The translations under genes were made by a program, and so were the position numbers. A stretch of DNA of 64,000 nucleotides, taken from the NCBI GenBank assembly GCA_028561875.1, contig JAQQTI010000001.1, positions 558,001-622,000 of the forward strand, in the 5' to 3' direction. The DNA comes from Methanomassiliicoccaceae archaeon COG_1. GTDB lineage: Archaea > Thermoplasmatota > Thermoplasmata > Methanomassiliicoccales > Methanomethylophilaceae. Below the pieces are notes generated by a model. The model had not been told where the DNA came from. It did no database searches and saw only the letters and a program-made list of their open reading frames with translations. Below are positions 47,134 through 56,563 of this stretch, piece after piece. Positions within the stretch are counted from its first letter, which is position 1. Every line of letters begins with the position of its first letter.

Positions 47134-48375
47134 ATGATAATCAGAAGGGACGGCTATCTCAACCGCCTGACGGAATCCAAGCACACGCGCACGATAAAGG
47201 TCGTCAGCGGGATAAGGAGATGCGGAAAATCGTTCCTTCTGTTCGAGCTGTTCGCCGATCATCTCCGCGACTCGGGAGTCGAGAGGTCTCACATCCTCAC
47301 CTACGAGCTGGATCTGCTGGAGAATGCCCGTCTGAGGGACAAGAACGTTCTGTACCAGGACATACTGTCCAGGATAACCGGCGATGGGATGTATTACGTG
47401 CTCATCGACGAGGTGCAGCTCGTCGATGATTTCTTCGAGGTGCTCAACAGCCTTCTGCACAGGAAGAACGTGGATGCATACGTCACGGGAAGCAATTCGA
47501 GATTCCTCTCCGAGGACATCGTGACGGAATTCAAGGGGAGGAGTACGGAGATCAGGCTCCGCCCCCTGTCGTTCCGGGAATACGTGGATGCCAAGGGACT
47601 GGATCCCAGGGACTGCATAGAGGAATACATGGACTACGGGGGGATGCCGGAACTGTTCCAGTATAATTCCGCCAAACAGAAGACGGACTACCTCGTCAAT
47701 CTTCTCGACAAGGTGTACATAACGGACATCGTGGAAAGGCACAAGATTCGGAACGTGAGGGAATTCGGCGATCTCGCGGACGTGATGGTCTCGTCCATCG
47801 GTTCCGCCAGCAGCGTGACCAAAATCACAGATACCATGCGCACCCATAATCGCGCGAAGATAACCGACAAGACGGTGAAGAAGTACATAGGATATCTCTG
47901 CGACGCATACCTCTTCGAGGAGGCTAGAAGGTACGACATCAAAGGAAGGAAACACATAGATTCCGAGAAGAAGTACTACATCGCGGATTCCGGTCTGAAG
48001 AATGCAAGAGAGCACTTCAGGCAGAACGATTCCACGCACATCATGGAGAACATAATCTACAATGAGCTTCGCTGCAGGGGCTATGATGTCGATGTCGGAT
48101 CGATATACAGGACCCGGGCCTCCGACGGCAAACGCGAGAGGATTGGATGCGAGGTGGATTTCGTCGCCAACCGCGGTAACGAGAGGGTGTACATACAGTC
48201 GGCATACCGCATGGACGGCGACGTCGAGAAGAGGGAAAGGCGCCCGTACCTTTCCCTGAAAGATTCCTTCAGGAAGATCATCGTCACCATGGACGGCGGG
48301 AAAAGGAGATACGACGTGGACGGGATCGAGAGGATCGGTCTCATAGAATTCCTGATGGATTCCGAGAGCATCTGA
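47134..48375 (+). CDS. AAA-type ATPase with DUF4143 (AAA_14 family)
   Basis: 413 residues from the ATG at 47134 (TTG at 47119 in frame). Walker A SGIRRCGKSFLLFELF (about residues 25-40), Walker B-like YYVLIDEVQLVDDFFE, VDAYVTGSNSRFLSEDI, RSTEIRLRPLSFREYVD, MRTHNRAKITDKTVKKYIGY for the winged-helix part, and a C-terminal CEVDFVANRGNERVYIQSAY nuclease-like end. A TATA element at 47098-47109 about 30 nt upstream suggests a leaderless mRNA. Paralogue of the gene at 45.4 kb but not a close duplicate. Flanked by a 24-bp motif in inverted orientation, so it may be a discrete mobile unit. Confidence 0.9.
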   Translation: MIIRRDGYLNRLTESKHTRTIKVVSGIRRCGKSFLLFELFADHLRDSGVERSHILTYELDLLENARLRDKNVLYQDILSRITGDGMYYVLIDEVQLVDDFFEVLNSLLHRKNVDAYVTGSNSRFLSEDIVTEFKGRSTEIRLRPLSFREYVDAKGLDPRDCIEEYMDYGGMPELFQYNSAKQKTDYLVNLLDKVYITDIVERHKIRNVREFGDLADVMVSSIGSASSVTKITDTMRTHNRAKITDKTVKKYIGYLCDAYLFEEARRYDIKGRKHIDSEKKYYIADSGLKNAREHFRQNDSTHIMENIIYNELRCRGYDVDVGSIYRTRASDGKRERIGCEVDFVANRGNERVYIQSAYRMDGDVEKRERRPYLSLKDSFRKIIVTMDGGKRRYDVDGIERIGLIEFLMDSESI

Positions 48376-48392
48376 CCTTATTACGGAAAAAC

Positions 48393-48416
48393 GTTACACG
48401 CAACAGATTTTCGGAA
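48393..48416 (-). repeat. Right copy of 24-bp inverted motif flanking the second ATPase
   Basis: On the minus strand: TTCCGAAAATCTGTTGCGTG plus TAAC, 18 nt past the ATPase stop. It matches 19 of 24 positions of 47093-47116, with the outer 10 and inner 6 bases identical. Confidence 0.4.
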
Positions 48417-48437
48417 CAGGGTTCCGGGAACTCCGAC

Positions 48438-48820
48438 AGCATGAAGCCCGTCGAGACCAGTGCGAACACCAACGCGATGGCCGTGAAGTATTTCCTGCTC
48501 GTTCGTATTCCCCCTGCTGAGTGGTTCACGCACGACCCGAAAGATCTGAGTGGTCCCGTCGCTGTCGTACATCTTAACGCCGTTACCCCATAATGATTGG
48601 GGGCCGCTAAACGCACCCCCCGACAGGGACTGGGGGAACGATACATACTTCATGTCTCTCGGCAATGAGAGAGAGCCTAGAGATACTCCCTCCGGCAGCA
48701 CCAATGATTGCATGTTGCTACTAGCGAAGGCACCCCCCCCCCGATTTCCTTGATCGAATCGGGCAGCACCACAGTCTTTACGGCCGATTTGTAAAATGCG
48801 AATGCACCTATCTTAGAGAC
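48438..48820 (-). pseudogene. Mosaic of surface-gene fragments
   Basis: Two fragments joined head to tail. 48,438-48,547 corresponds to 39,781-39,892: the signal-peptide region and ribosome-binding site of the propeller-stalk gene, with several differences. 48,554-48,820 corresponds to 41,160-41,424 inside the LRR gene and is almost identical, with only a few substitutions and a C-run of ten instead of eight. The 1.27 kb between the two source segments is missing. The fragments cannot encode a functional protein. Whether this is decay after duplication or a donor cassette for recombination cannot be told. Confidence 0.8.
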
Positions 48821-48963
48821 TTTACAACGCTCATGCCGGGTGCGGCCGGCCGTTGTGGCGGGGCCGGCATACTCGATGATGATGGGAAGTATCAGGATGC
48901 CTCCGCATGCGGCGGCCCGTTCCGTCGCGGAGCGGGAAAAACCGTCTGACCAGATCAAAGCAG

Positions 48964-49036
48964 TGGACAGTGCGGGATTTGAACCCACGGCCTCCTGCTT
49001 GCAAAGCAGGCGATCTTCCGGCTGATCTAACTGCCC
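48964..49036 (-). tRNA. tRNA-Ala (anticodon TGC)
   Basis: Minus strand: acceptor GGGCAGT pairs with ACTGTCC (one G-U), D arm GATC/GATC, anticodon stem CCTGC/GCAGG around TTTGCAA (anticodon TGC), T arm GTGGG TTCAAAT CCCGC, discriminator A. CCA is not encoded. In many Euryarchaeota this tRNA lies in the 16S-23S spacer; here it stands alone, matching the split rRNA genes. Confidence 0.95.
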
Positions 49037-49128
49037 CTGCGACGGCGATCGACGGAGGGGATATAAACCTGACGGGAGCCCAACCCTAATTAAACTGCGG
49101 CGCGATCACGGAACGTCCGAGGGGTACC

Positions 49129-50190
49129 GTGTACACGCTGGGGAGGAAGCTGAGGTTCTCGCTGTTCGGGAGGAGCCACGCCCGGTGCGTGGGGTGCATA
49201 CTCGAGGGCGTGCCCGCGGGGTTCCCCATCGACGTCGGGGCGATCGGGGAGGAGATGGCGCTGCGCCGGCCGCGCCCCGGGATCGGCACGGGCAGGGCGG
49301 AGGCCGACGGGGTGGAGTTCGTCGAGGGCGTCGTCGACGGCAGGGCCGTCGGGACCCCCATAATCATGGAGATCGCCAACGGCGACGCGGACGGCTCGGG
49401 GTACCTCGCGTTCTCCCGCACCCCGCGCCCCGGGCACGCCGACCTCCCGGCGCTCGTGAAGTACGGGGGGTTCGACATCGCCGGCGGGGGGCAGTTCTCC
49501 GGAAGGCTCACCGCGCCGATCGTCGCCGCCGGCGGCATCGCCAAGCAGATGCTCGCGCGGGAGGGCGTGCGCGTAGCCGCCTTCTGCCGGTCCGTCGGAG
49601 GCGTCGAGGACCGCGGGGAGAGGGGGCTCGAGGACGCGATGGCCTCGAGGGCCTACCCGACGAGGGCGTGCACCGCGGAGCTGGACCGGGAGTTCTCCGA
49701 CTGCATCTCGTCGGCCGGGGAGGACGGCGACAGCGTCGGCGGCGTCGTCGAGTGCGTCATCGGCGGCCTGCCGATCGGCTTCGGCGGCATATGGTTCGAG
49801 TCGCTGGACGCCGAACTCGCCGCGGCGATGTTCGGCATACCCGCCTGCAAGGGCGTGGAGTTCGGGAGGGGCTTCGCCCTCGCCGGCATGCGCGGCTCGC
49901 AATCGAACGACGCCTACCGCTTCGAGGGCGGCAGGGTCGTCACGGAGACGAACAACATGGGCGGCATCCTCGGCGGCATGGCCGACGGGGCGCCCGTGGT
50001 CTTCAGGACCGCGTTCAAGCCCACGCCGTCCATAGCGAAGAGGCAGAGGACCGTGGACCTCGACTCGCTCGAGGACGCGGACGTCGGGATCGGGGGCCGC
50101 CACGACCCGTGCGTCGCGCCCAGGGCGGCCGCGGTCGCGGAGGCCGCCGCCGCGCTCGTTGTCGCGGACCAGATGGAGAGGGGGTTTTGA
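49129..50190 (+). CDS. aroC: Chorismate synthase
   Basis: 353 residues; converts 5-enolpyruvylshikimate-3-phosphate to chorismate with reduced FMN, the last shared step of aromatic biosynthesis. Family blocks are RPGHADLPALVKYGGFDIAG, SGRLTAPIVAAGGIAKQML, IGFGGIWFESLDAELA, GSQSNDAYRF, TETNNMGGILGGMADG and GRHDPCVAPRAAAVAEA. The N-terminal signature GESHG is GRSHA here (residues 14-18), keeping the histidine. GTG start at 49129 follows GAGGGG at 5 nt; a TATA-like CCTAATTAAAC lies near 49,085. Overlaps the chorismate mutase start by 4 nt (TTGA), so both act in one operon. Confidence 0.95.
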   Translation: MYTLGRKLRFSLFGRSHARCVGCILEGVPAGFPIDVGAIGEEMALRRPRPGIGTGRAEADGVEFVEGVVDGRAVGTPIIMEIANGDADGSGYLAFSRTPRPGHADLPALVKYGGFDIAGGGQFSGRLTAPIVAAGGIAKQMLAREGVRVAAFCRSVGGVEDRGERGLEDAMASRAYPTRACTAELDREFSDCISSAGEDGDSVGGVVECVIGGLPIGFGGIWFESLDAELAAAMFGIPACKGVEFGRGFALAGMRGSQSNDAYRFEGGRVVTETNNMGGILGGMADGAPVVFRTAFKPTPSIAKRQRTVDLDSLEDADVGIGGRHDPCVAPRAAAVAEAAAALVVADQMERGF

Positions 50191-50819
50191 GCACGTACCT
50201 GGATGACAGGAGGAGGGAGATCGCGGAGACCGACCGCGCGATAATGGAGCTGCTGCGCCGGAGGCTGGACCTCGCCGAGGGGATCGGGAGGTACAAGGCC
50301 GAGAACGGCATGGAGGTCGTCGACCCCGACGCCGAGGAGAGGGTGGTGGCGCGCTACCGCCTGCTCGCCGACGAGCAGGGGGTCGACCCCGACCGCGCCG
50401 AGAGGATCGCGCGCATACTCATCGCCGAGTCGGTGGAGAGGGAGTCCGCCCTGCGGGGGAGGGGCTCGTTCCTCTCCGCGCCGAGGGCGTCCCCGTCCGA
50501 CCCGCACGACCGGTCGTACACGAGCAGGTCGCTCCGCCTCATGCTCGCGCTCGCGGTCGGCCTCGCCGCCGCCGTGGCGGGCGCCAGCGCCGCCGTCGCC
50601 TACGTGTTCCAACGGGACCATTGGGGCGTCGTCGCCTGCATGATGGCCCTGCCGGCGGCGATGGTCTTCGTCGACTTCATGCTCAGCTACGCGGACATCA
50701 GAACGCGCAGCAGGGCGGACGCGGAGACGAGGTACTACGTCAGGCGCGCCGTGTTCTTCGGCGCCGTCCTGGCCGCCCTCTCGGCGGGCGTTCTCGCGCT
50801 CGTCGCGCTCGGCGGCTGA
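50187..50819 (+). CDS. Chorismate mutase (AroQ type) with C-terminal membrane segments
   Basis: 210 residues from a TTG overlapping the aroC stop, with GGAGAGGGGG upstream. Residues 1-85 are an AroQ helical domain that converts chorismate to prephenate: [40 protein letters not shown], with the catalytic-type Arg and Lys and the C-terminal helix [16 protein letters not shown]. Residues about 110-210 hold three hydrophobic helices ([59 protein letters not shown]). This would tether the enzyme to the membrane, which is unusual. The 3' end overlaps the antisense ilvD tail by 80 nt. Confidence 0.8.
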   Translation: MSTYLDDRRREIAETDRAIMELLRRRLDLAEGIGRYKAENGMEVVDPDAEERVVARYRLLADEQGVDPDRAERIARILIAESVERESALRGRGSFLSAPRASPSDPHDRSYTSRSLRLMLALAVGLAAAVAGASAAVAYVFQRDHWGVVACMMALPAAMVFVDFMLSYADIRTRSRADAETRYYVRRAVFFGAVLAALSAGVLALVALGG

Positions 50820-52485
50820 CGGATCGGGGCGCCGGGTCTCGCCCGAGGTACGCGCCGTTCGCGCCGTTGGTGACCAGCCTGCGGTACCTCCCCTGCACGC
50901 CGGCGGCCGGGCGCTCGACCGCCCTCGCCGATCCCAGGCGCCCGGCGATCTCCTCGTCGGTGAGGCGGGCGCTCAGCCTCCTGTTGGGGATGTCGATGTC
51001 GATGACGTCGCCGTCACGCAGGGCGGCGATCGGCCCCCCCTCGTAGGCCTCGGGGGAGATGTGGCCGATGGCCCCTCCCCGGGTGGCGCCGGAGAACCTC
51101 CCGTCGGTGATCAGGGCCACGGACTCGCCCAGGCCCATGCCCTGGATGATGCTGGTGGGGGCGAGCATCTCCGGCATGCCGGGGGCGCCCTTGGGCCCCT
51201 CGTAGCGGATGACCACGGCGTCGCCGGCCCCGACGGCGCCGGACTTGATGGCCTCCACCGCGTCCTTCTCGGAGTCGTAGCACTTCGCCCTCCCGGAGAA
51301 GACCATCATCTTCGGGGACACCGCCGCCTGCTTCACGACCGACCCCAGCGGGGCGATGTTCCCCTTGAGGACGGCGATGCCGCCCTGCGCGTGGAACGGG
51401 TCGTCCAGGGGGCGGATGACCTCCGGGTCCCTCACCGCCGCCGACTCCGCGATGCCGGCGATGCTCCTGCCGCTCACGGTGGGGGCGTCCTCCAGGCTGC
51501 CCCTCAGCCTGTTCAGGACCGCGGGCACGCCGCCGGCGTCGTCCAGGTCCTTGATGTGGTGCCTCCCGGCCGGGCGGAGGCTGGTGATGTGCGGGACCTC
51601 GCGGGAGATCCCGTCGAACTCCGAGAGGTCGACCGGGCAGCCGAACTCCCTGGAGATCGCGGGGATGTGGAGGGCGGTGTTGGTCGACCCGCCGATGGCC
51701 ATGTCCACGCGGATGGCGTTCCTGAACGAGCGGGCGTCCACGATCCGCCTCGGGGTGATGCCCTGCCTCACGAGCTCCACGACCCTCCTCCCGGACGCCC
51801 GGGCGATCTCGAGCTTGCGCGGGTCGGTGGCGAGGCAGGTCCCGCAGCCGGTGAGGGACATGCCGAGGGCCTCGGTCAGGCAGGCCATGGTGTTCGCCGT
51901 GAACAGCCCGGAGCAGCTCCCCGCGCCGGGGCAGGCGGCGCACTCGACGGACCTGAGGAACTCCCCGTCGACCCTGCCGACATGGTACGCGCCGACGGCC
52001 TCGAAGACGGACTGGAAGTCCACGGCCTCGCCGCCCAGGCTGCCGGCCTCCATGGCGCCCCCGGTGACGATGATCGCGGGGACGTCCAACCTCCCGGCGG
52101 CCATGAGCATGCCGGGGGTGACCTTGTCGCAGTTCGATACCCCGACCCAACCGTCGAGGGCATGGCCCTCGACCATGACCTCGCAGCAGTCGGATATGAC
52201 CTCGCGGGAGATGAGGGAGTACCGCATGCCCCTGTGGCCCATGGCGATGCCGTCGCAGACGGCGGGGACGCCGAAGGCGAACGGGACCCCGCCCGCCTCG
52301 CGGATGCCCTCCTTCACCGCCTCCGTGACCTTGTCGAGGTGGATGTGCCCGGGGACGATCTCGTTCCACGAGTCCGCTATGCCGATGAACGGCTTGTCGA
52401 AATCCTCGTCGGTGAGGCCGTCGGCGCGCAGAAGGCTCCTGGCCGGGGCCGCGTCCGCGCCGCGCCTGATTACTTCGCTCCTCAT
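50740..52485 (-). CDS. ilvD: Dihydroxyacid dehydratase
   Basis: 581 residues; dehydrates 2,3-dihydroxyisovalerate and its homologue in valine and isoleucine synthesis, using an Fe-S cluster. Family blocks: [38 protein letters not shown] (cluster cysteine), [20 protein letters not shown] (cluster cysteines), [32 protein letters not shown] and [20 protein letters not shown]. Start ATG at 52483-52485 ([20 protein letters not shown]) fits the family; the frame begins at 52506. About 20-30 C-terminal Arg-rich residues beyond NGAYLGRD overlap the convergent chorismate mutase gene. A TATA element, GCTTATTTACC, lies at 52516-52526. Confidence 0.95.
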   Translation of the reverse strand: MRSEVIRRGADAAPARSLLRADGLTDEDFDKPFIGIADSWNEIVPGHIHLDKVTEAVKEGIREAGGVPFAFGVPAVCDGIAMGHRGMRYSLISREVISDCCEVMVEGHALDGWVGVSNCDKVTPGMLMAAGRLDVPAIIVTGGAMEAGSLGGEAVDFQSVFEAVGAYHVGRVDGEFLRSVECAACPGAGSCSGLFTANTMACLTEALGMSLTGCGTCLATDPRKLEIARASGRRVVELVRQGITPRRIVDARSFRNAIRVDMAIGGSTNTALHIPAISREFGCPVDLSEFDGISREVPHITSLRPAGRHHIKDLDDAGGVPAVLNRLRGSLEDAPTVSGRSIAGIAESAAVRDPEVIRPLDDPFHAQGGIAVLKGNIAPLGSVVKQAAVSPKMMVFSGRAKCYDSEKDAVEAIKSGAVGAGDAVVIRYEGPKGAPGMPEMLAPTSIIQGMGLGESVALITDGRFSGATRGGAIGHISPEAYEGGPIAALRDGDVIDIDIPNRRLSARLTDEEIAGRLGSARAVERPAAGVQGRYRRLVTNGANGAYLGRDPAPRSVSRRARRARERPPRGRPGRRRRTRRA

Positions 52486-52509
52486 TGATATCAGCCGGAC
52501 CCCCATCCG

Positions 52510-52914
52510 TTAGGCGGTAAATAAGCAGGGGGGCCGCGGGAGGGGGGATGGTGGCGCTCCCGTAGGGGTTGCCGTTTGGGAAGGCGTTTGCCGGCAGGCT
52601 CGGTTGCTGCGCAGGACGATTTCGATGTTGACGCCGTCGGGGACCTGGATCCTCATGAGCTGCCTGAGGGCGCGCTCGTCCGCGTCGAGGTCGATGAGCC
52701 TCTTGTGGATGCGCATCTCCCACCTGTCGTAGGTCTCGCTGCCCTCCCCGTCGGGGGACTTCCTGCAGGCGATCCTGAGCTTCTTGGTGGGCAGGGGGAC
52801 CGGCCCGCGGATGTCCACGCCGGTCCTCTGGGAGATGCCTTTGATCTGATTGCACACGTCGTCGACCATCATCGGGTCGGTGCCGCTGAGGGAGATTCTT
52901 GCACGCTGTGCCAT
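52510..52914 (-). CDS. rps10: 30S ribosomal protein S10 (uS10)
   Basis: 134 residues. The uS10 core ends near residue 103: [60 protein letters not shown] and [13 protein letters not shown]. The remaining 31 residues are Pro/Thr/Ser-rich and overlap the ilvD promoter; family members normally stop at about 102. It is the last gene of the S12-S7-EF2-EF1A-S10 cluster, 56 nt after EF1A. Confidence 0.93.
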   Translation of the reverse strand: MAQRARISLSGTDPMMVDDVCNQIKGISQRTGVDIRGPVPLPTKKLRIACRKSPDGEGSETYDRWEMRIHKRLIDLDADERALRQLMRIQVPDGVNIEIVLRSNRACRQTPSQTATPTGAPPSPLPRPPCLFTA

Positions 52915-52970
52915 GTTGATGCCTCGAAGGTGTGGCCGGGGGCGGGGCCCCGCCCCCGGCCGGGTCCGTC

Positions 52971-54230
52971 TCAGTTGGCCTTTTCCACAGCGGTGCAGAC
53001 GCCGGCGGCGACGGTCTGCCCCATGTCGCGGATGGCGAACCTGCCGAGGGGCGGGAACTCCTTCGCGGGCTCGATGACGAGGGGCTTCATCGGCTTGAGC
53101 TTCACGACGGCGTTGTCGCCGTTCTTCAGGAAGCTGAGGTCCTCGAGGGGCTTGCCGGCGCGGTTCGCGGAGATGATCTCGACGACCTGGCAGGCGACCT
53201 GGGCGGTGTGCACGTGGAACACCGGGGTGTAGCCGACGGTGATCACCGACGGGTGGTTGAGGACGATGATCTGCGCGGTGAAGGTGCTGGCGACGGTCGG
53301 GGGGTTATCGACGGGGCCGGCCACGTCCCCCCTCTTGATGTCGTTCTTGGCGACCCCGGAGACGTTGAACCCGACGTTGTCGCCGGGAGCGGCCTGCGGG
53401 AGCTGCTCGTGGTGCTCCTCGATGGACTTCACGACGCCGTTGACGTGGGAGGGCTCGAAGATGACCTTCATGTTGGGCTTCATGACGCCGGTCTCGACGC
53501 GCCCGACGGGGACGGTGCCGATCCCGGTGATGGTGTAGACGTCCTGGACGGGGACCCTGAGGGGCTTCTCGGTGTGCTTCTCGGGGACCTTGAGGCTGTC
53601 GAGGGCCTGGATGAGGGTGGGCCCGCTGTACCAGGGGGTGTTGGCGGACTTCTCCTTGATGTTGTCGCCCGCGTACGCGGACACGGGGATGAAGGGGATG
53701 TCCTCCACCTTGTTGCCGACCATCTTGAGGAGCTTGGTCATGCCCTCCTTGGCCTCGTTGTACTTGGCCTGGTCGTACTTGACGGCGTCCATCTTGTTGA
53801 TGGCGACTATGATCTGCTTGACGCCGAGGGTGGTGGCGAGGAAGACGTGCTCCTTGGTCTGGGCCTGGGGGCCCTCGATGGCGGAGCAGGTGATGATCGC
53901 CGCGTCGGCCTGGGAGGTCCCGGTGATCATGTTCTTGACGAAGTCCCTGTGCCCGGGGGCGTCGATGACGGTGAAGTAGTACTTGTCGGTGTAGAACTTC
54001 TTGTGGGCCACGTCGATGGTGACGCCCCTCTCCCTCTCCTCCTTGAGGCCGTCCATGACCCAGGCGAAGTAGAACGTCCCCTTCCCCTTCTCGTCGGCTT
54101 CCTTCTTGTACTTCTCCACCAGGTGGGGGTCGATGGCCCCGGTCTCCAGGAGGATCCTGCCGGTGAGGGTGGACTTCCCGTGGTCGACGTGCCCGATGAT
54201 GACGAGGTTCATGTGCTCCTTTTCTGCCAT
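52971..54230 (-). CDS. tuf: Translation elongation factor 1-alpha (EF-Tu)
   Basis: 419 residues; GTPase delivering aminoacyl-tRNA to the ribosome. G motifs: GHVDHGKST (residues 13-21), [25 protein letters not shown] and SAYAGDN. Domains 2 and 3 follow ([31 protein letters not shown]). Length and motifs are those of the archaeal/eukaryotic type. AAGGAGAC precedes the ATG, and a TATA element (CTTTAAATAC, 54288-54297) in the 94-nt gap after EF2 suggests its own promoter inside the cluster. Confidence 0.97.
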   Translation of the reverse strand: MAEKEHMNLVIIGHVDHGKSTLTGRILLETGAIDPHLVEKYKKEADEKGKGTFYFAWVMDGLKEERERGVTIDVAHKKFYTDKYYFTVIDAPGHRDFVKNMITGTSQADAAIITCSAIEGPQAQTKEHVFLATTLGVKQIIVAINKMDAVKYDQAKYNEAKEGMTKLLKMVGNKVEDIPFIPVSAYAGDNIKEKSANTPWYSGPTLIQALDSLKVPEKHTEKPLRVPVQDVYTITGIGTVPVGRVETGVMKPNMKVIFEPSHVNGVVKSIEEHHEQLPQAAPGDNVGFNVSGVAKNDIKRGDVAGPVDNPPTVASTFTAQIIVLNHPSVITVGYTPVFHVHTAQVACQVVEIISANRAGKPLEDLSFLKNGDNAVVKLKPMKPLVIEPAKEFPPLGRFAIRDMGQTVAAGVCTAVEKAN

Positions 54231-54287
54231 GTTCTTGTCTCCTTCTTTTAATCAGCTTAGGTTAGTTTTTGTGCGATAAGGGTGTTT

Positions 54288-54297
54288 GTATTTAAAG
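54288..54297 (-). promoter_or_regulatory. Internal promoter before EF-1-alpha
   Basis: Minus-strand CTTTAAATAC, about 58 nt upstream of the EF-1-alpha ATG and inside the EF2-EF1A gap. It would give separate high-level expression of EF1A and S10. Confidence 0.45.
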
Positions 54298-54324
54298 ACT
54301 GCCCAGGCCCGGCCTTCCCTGGCC

Positions 54325-56535
54325 TCACATGCCGGAGTAGTACGCGGCGTCGTAGGGCTTGGGGTTCAGGCCCTTCCTGGCCCTGATCTCCTGGACGACC
54401 TTGTCCTGGAGGTCGGGCATCATGATCTCGAAGCCGGCGTTCTCGGTGGACCAGAGCGCGCGGCCCTGGGTGGCCCCGCGGATGTCGGAGGTGAATCCGA
54501 ACATGTCGGCGACCGGGCACTTGGCGGAGACGGTGGAGTCCGCGCCCTCCTGCCCCATGTCCCCGATCGTGCCGCGGCGCTGGGTGATCAGGCTGATGAT
54601 GGCGCCGGTGAAATCCGGGGGCACGCTGATGAAGACCTTCTGCATGGGCTCGAGCAGGACCCGGCCGGCCTCGCACATGGCCCCGTAGATGCCGTCCCGC
54701 ACGGCGGGGATGATCTGCGCCGGGCCCCTGTGGATGGTGTCCTCGTGGAGCTTGGCGTCGACCAGGCAGACCTTCAGGCCGGAGACCTTCTCCTGGGCCA
54801 GCGGGCCCTTGGTCATGGCCTCGTCGAACGCGTCGGCGATGAGCTCCATGGTCTCGTGCAGGTACTGGATGCCCTTGGTCTTGTCGATCAGCACGTTGTT
54901 GTTCTTGAACTTCACGATGCCCTTGCTCTCGAGCGGGTCGGCCATGCCCAGCCCCTCGCACTGCTTGGCGAGGGCCTTCGGGTCCTTGATCTTCGCGTCG
55001 GGGTCGATGTCGCCCCTTTGGATGGCGTCGATGACGCCCTGCTCCAGCTTGGACACGATGAAGGTGAACTTGTTGTGCTTGTTGGGCGACTTGCCCTCGA
55101 AGCCGTTCGGGTTGGCGCCCTTGACGCACTCCCTGTACACGACGATCGGGGGGGAGACGACGATGGGCACGCCCTGCTCGTTCTCGATCCTGAACACGGT
55201 GATCTCGAGGTGCAGCTCGCCCATCCCGGCGATGAGGTGCTCCCCGGTCTCGTTGTTGATCTCGATGGACAGGGACGGGTCGGCCTTGCCGATGGTCCGG
55301 AGGACCTCGACCAGCTTCGGCAGGTCCTTGGTGTCCTTGGCCTCGATGGCCTCGGTGACGACCGGCTCGGAGTAGTGGGCCATCTTCTCGAAGGGCTCCA
55401 TGTCCTGCAGGGAGGAGACGGTGGAGCCGGCGATGGCGTCCCTGAGCCCGGTGACCGCCACGATGTTCCCGGCCATGGCGTCGTCGATGGGGATCCTGTC
55501 CGCGCCGACCATGAGGGCGACGGTCTGCACCCTCTGCGGGGCGGGCTGCCCCGCGACGTAGAGGGTCTGCCCCTTCTCGATGGTGCCGGAGAACAGCCTC
55601 CCGACGGCGACCTCGCCGGCGTGCTTGTCCATGATGATCTTGGTGACCATGAGGACCACGTCGCCCTTGGCGTCGCAGTCCATGAGCCCCTTCCCGACGC
55701 GGGACTCGAGGTCGCCCTTCCATATGATGGGGATGCGGACCTTCTGGGCCTCGGTGGGGGGCCGGATGTGCCTGATCGCCATCTCGAGGGCGACCTCGTG
55801 CAGCGGGGACTTCTTGGCGAGCTCCTTCTGCCCGCCCTCCCGGCTGCAGTACTCGAAGATGTCGGAGAAGGTGATGTGCGACTTCTGCATGAACGGGGCG
55901 GAGATGGCCCAGTTGTTGTAGGCGGATCCGAAGGCGACGGTGCCGTCCTGGATGCTGACCTGCCACTCCCTGCTGAGGGGGGCGGGCAGGTTCGCCTTTA
56001 TCTTCTCGTTGAAGGTCGCGATGAGCTTGGAGAACCTCTCGATCATCATGTCCTTCGAGACCTGCTGCTCGACGATCATCCTGTCCACCTTGTTGATGAA
56101 CAGCATGGGCTTGACCCTCTCCTTGAGGGCCTGCCTGATCACGGTCTCGGTCTGCGGCATGATCCCCTCCACCGCGCAGCAGAGGATGAACACGCCGTCG
56201 AGCGCCCTCATGGCCCTGGTGACGTCCCCGCCGAAGTCGACGTGCCCGGGGGTGTCGATCAGGTTGATGAGGTAGGATTTGCCCTCGAAGTGGTGGACCA
56301 TGGACGCGGACGCCGCGTTGATCGTGATGCCCCTCGCGGCCTCCTGCTGGTCGTAGTCGAGGACGCGCTGCTCCCCGGCGAGGTCCTGCGACATCATGCC
56401 GGCGCCCGCGATCAGGTTGTCGGAGAAGGTGGTTTTGCCGTGGTCGATGTGCGCCGCGGTCCCGATGTTCCTGACGAACTCGGGGGCCTTCATTATCTGC
56501 GTGGCGAATCTGACGTTCTCTTCCTTGCGTCCCAT
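54325..56535 (-). CDS. fusA: Translation elongation factor 2 (EF-G)
   Basis: 736 residues; GTPase that moves tRNA and mRNA through the ribosome. G motifs: AAHIDHGKTTFSD, ARGITINAAS, DTPGHVDFGGDVT and INKVDRMIVE. Archaeal EF2 carries a diphthamide on a histidine in domain IV, here the His of DTIHRGPAQIIPAVRDGIYG (about residue 601). The C-terminus (MPDLQDKVVQEIRARKGLNP, AAYYSGM) is typical. Starts 28 nt after the S7 stop. Confidence 0.97.
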   Translation of the reverse strand: MGRKEENVRFATQIMKAPEFVRNIGTAAHIDHGKTTFSDNLIAGAGMMSQDLAGEQRVLDYDQQEAARGITINAASASMVHHFEGKSYLINLIDTPGHVDFGGDVTRAMRALDGVFILCCAVEGIMPQTETVIRQALKERVKPMLFINKVDRMIVEQQVSKDMMIERFSKLIATFNEKIKANLPAPLSREWQVSIQDGTVAFGSAYNNWAISAPFMQKSHITFSDIFEYCSREGGQKELAKKSPLHEVALEMAIRHIRPPTEAQKVRIPIIWKGDLESRVGKGLMDCDAKGDVVLMVTKIIMDKHAGEVAVGRLFSGTIEKGQTLYVAGQPAPQRVQTVALMVGADRIPIDDAMAGNIVAVTGLRDAIAGSTVSSLQDMEPFEKMAHYSEPVVTEAIEAKDTKDLPKLVEVLRTIGKADPSLSIEINNETGEHLIAGMGELHLEITVFRIENEQGVPIVVSPPIVVYRECVKGANPNGFEGKSPNKHNKFTFIVSKLEQGVIDAIQRGDIDPDAKIKDPKALAKQCEGLGMADPLESKGIVKFKNNNVLIDKTKGIQYLHETMELIADAFDEAMTKGPLAQEKVSGLKVCLVDAKLHEDTIHRGPAQIIPAVRDGIYGAMCEAGRVLLEPMQKVFISVPPDFTGAIISLITQRRGTIGDMGQEGADSTVSAKCPVADMFGFTSDIRGATQGRALWSTENAGFEIMMPDLQDKVVQEIRARKGLNPKPYDAAYYSGM

Positions 56536-56563
56536 TCTCTCTCACCCGCGTCGATTGCCGCCT

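Noticed and set aside
45437-48375. The two DUF4143-type ATPases as a recent tandem duplication
   Set aside because: They share family motifs but differ throughout, and their promoters differ.
43000-49100. CRISPR array or integrase-driven prophage in the variable region
   Set aside because: No regularly spaced repeats, Cas genes, integrase or phage structural genes are present, and no attachment duplicate of tRNA-Ala was found.
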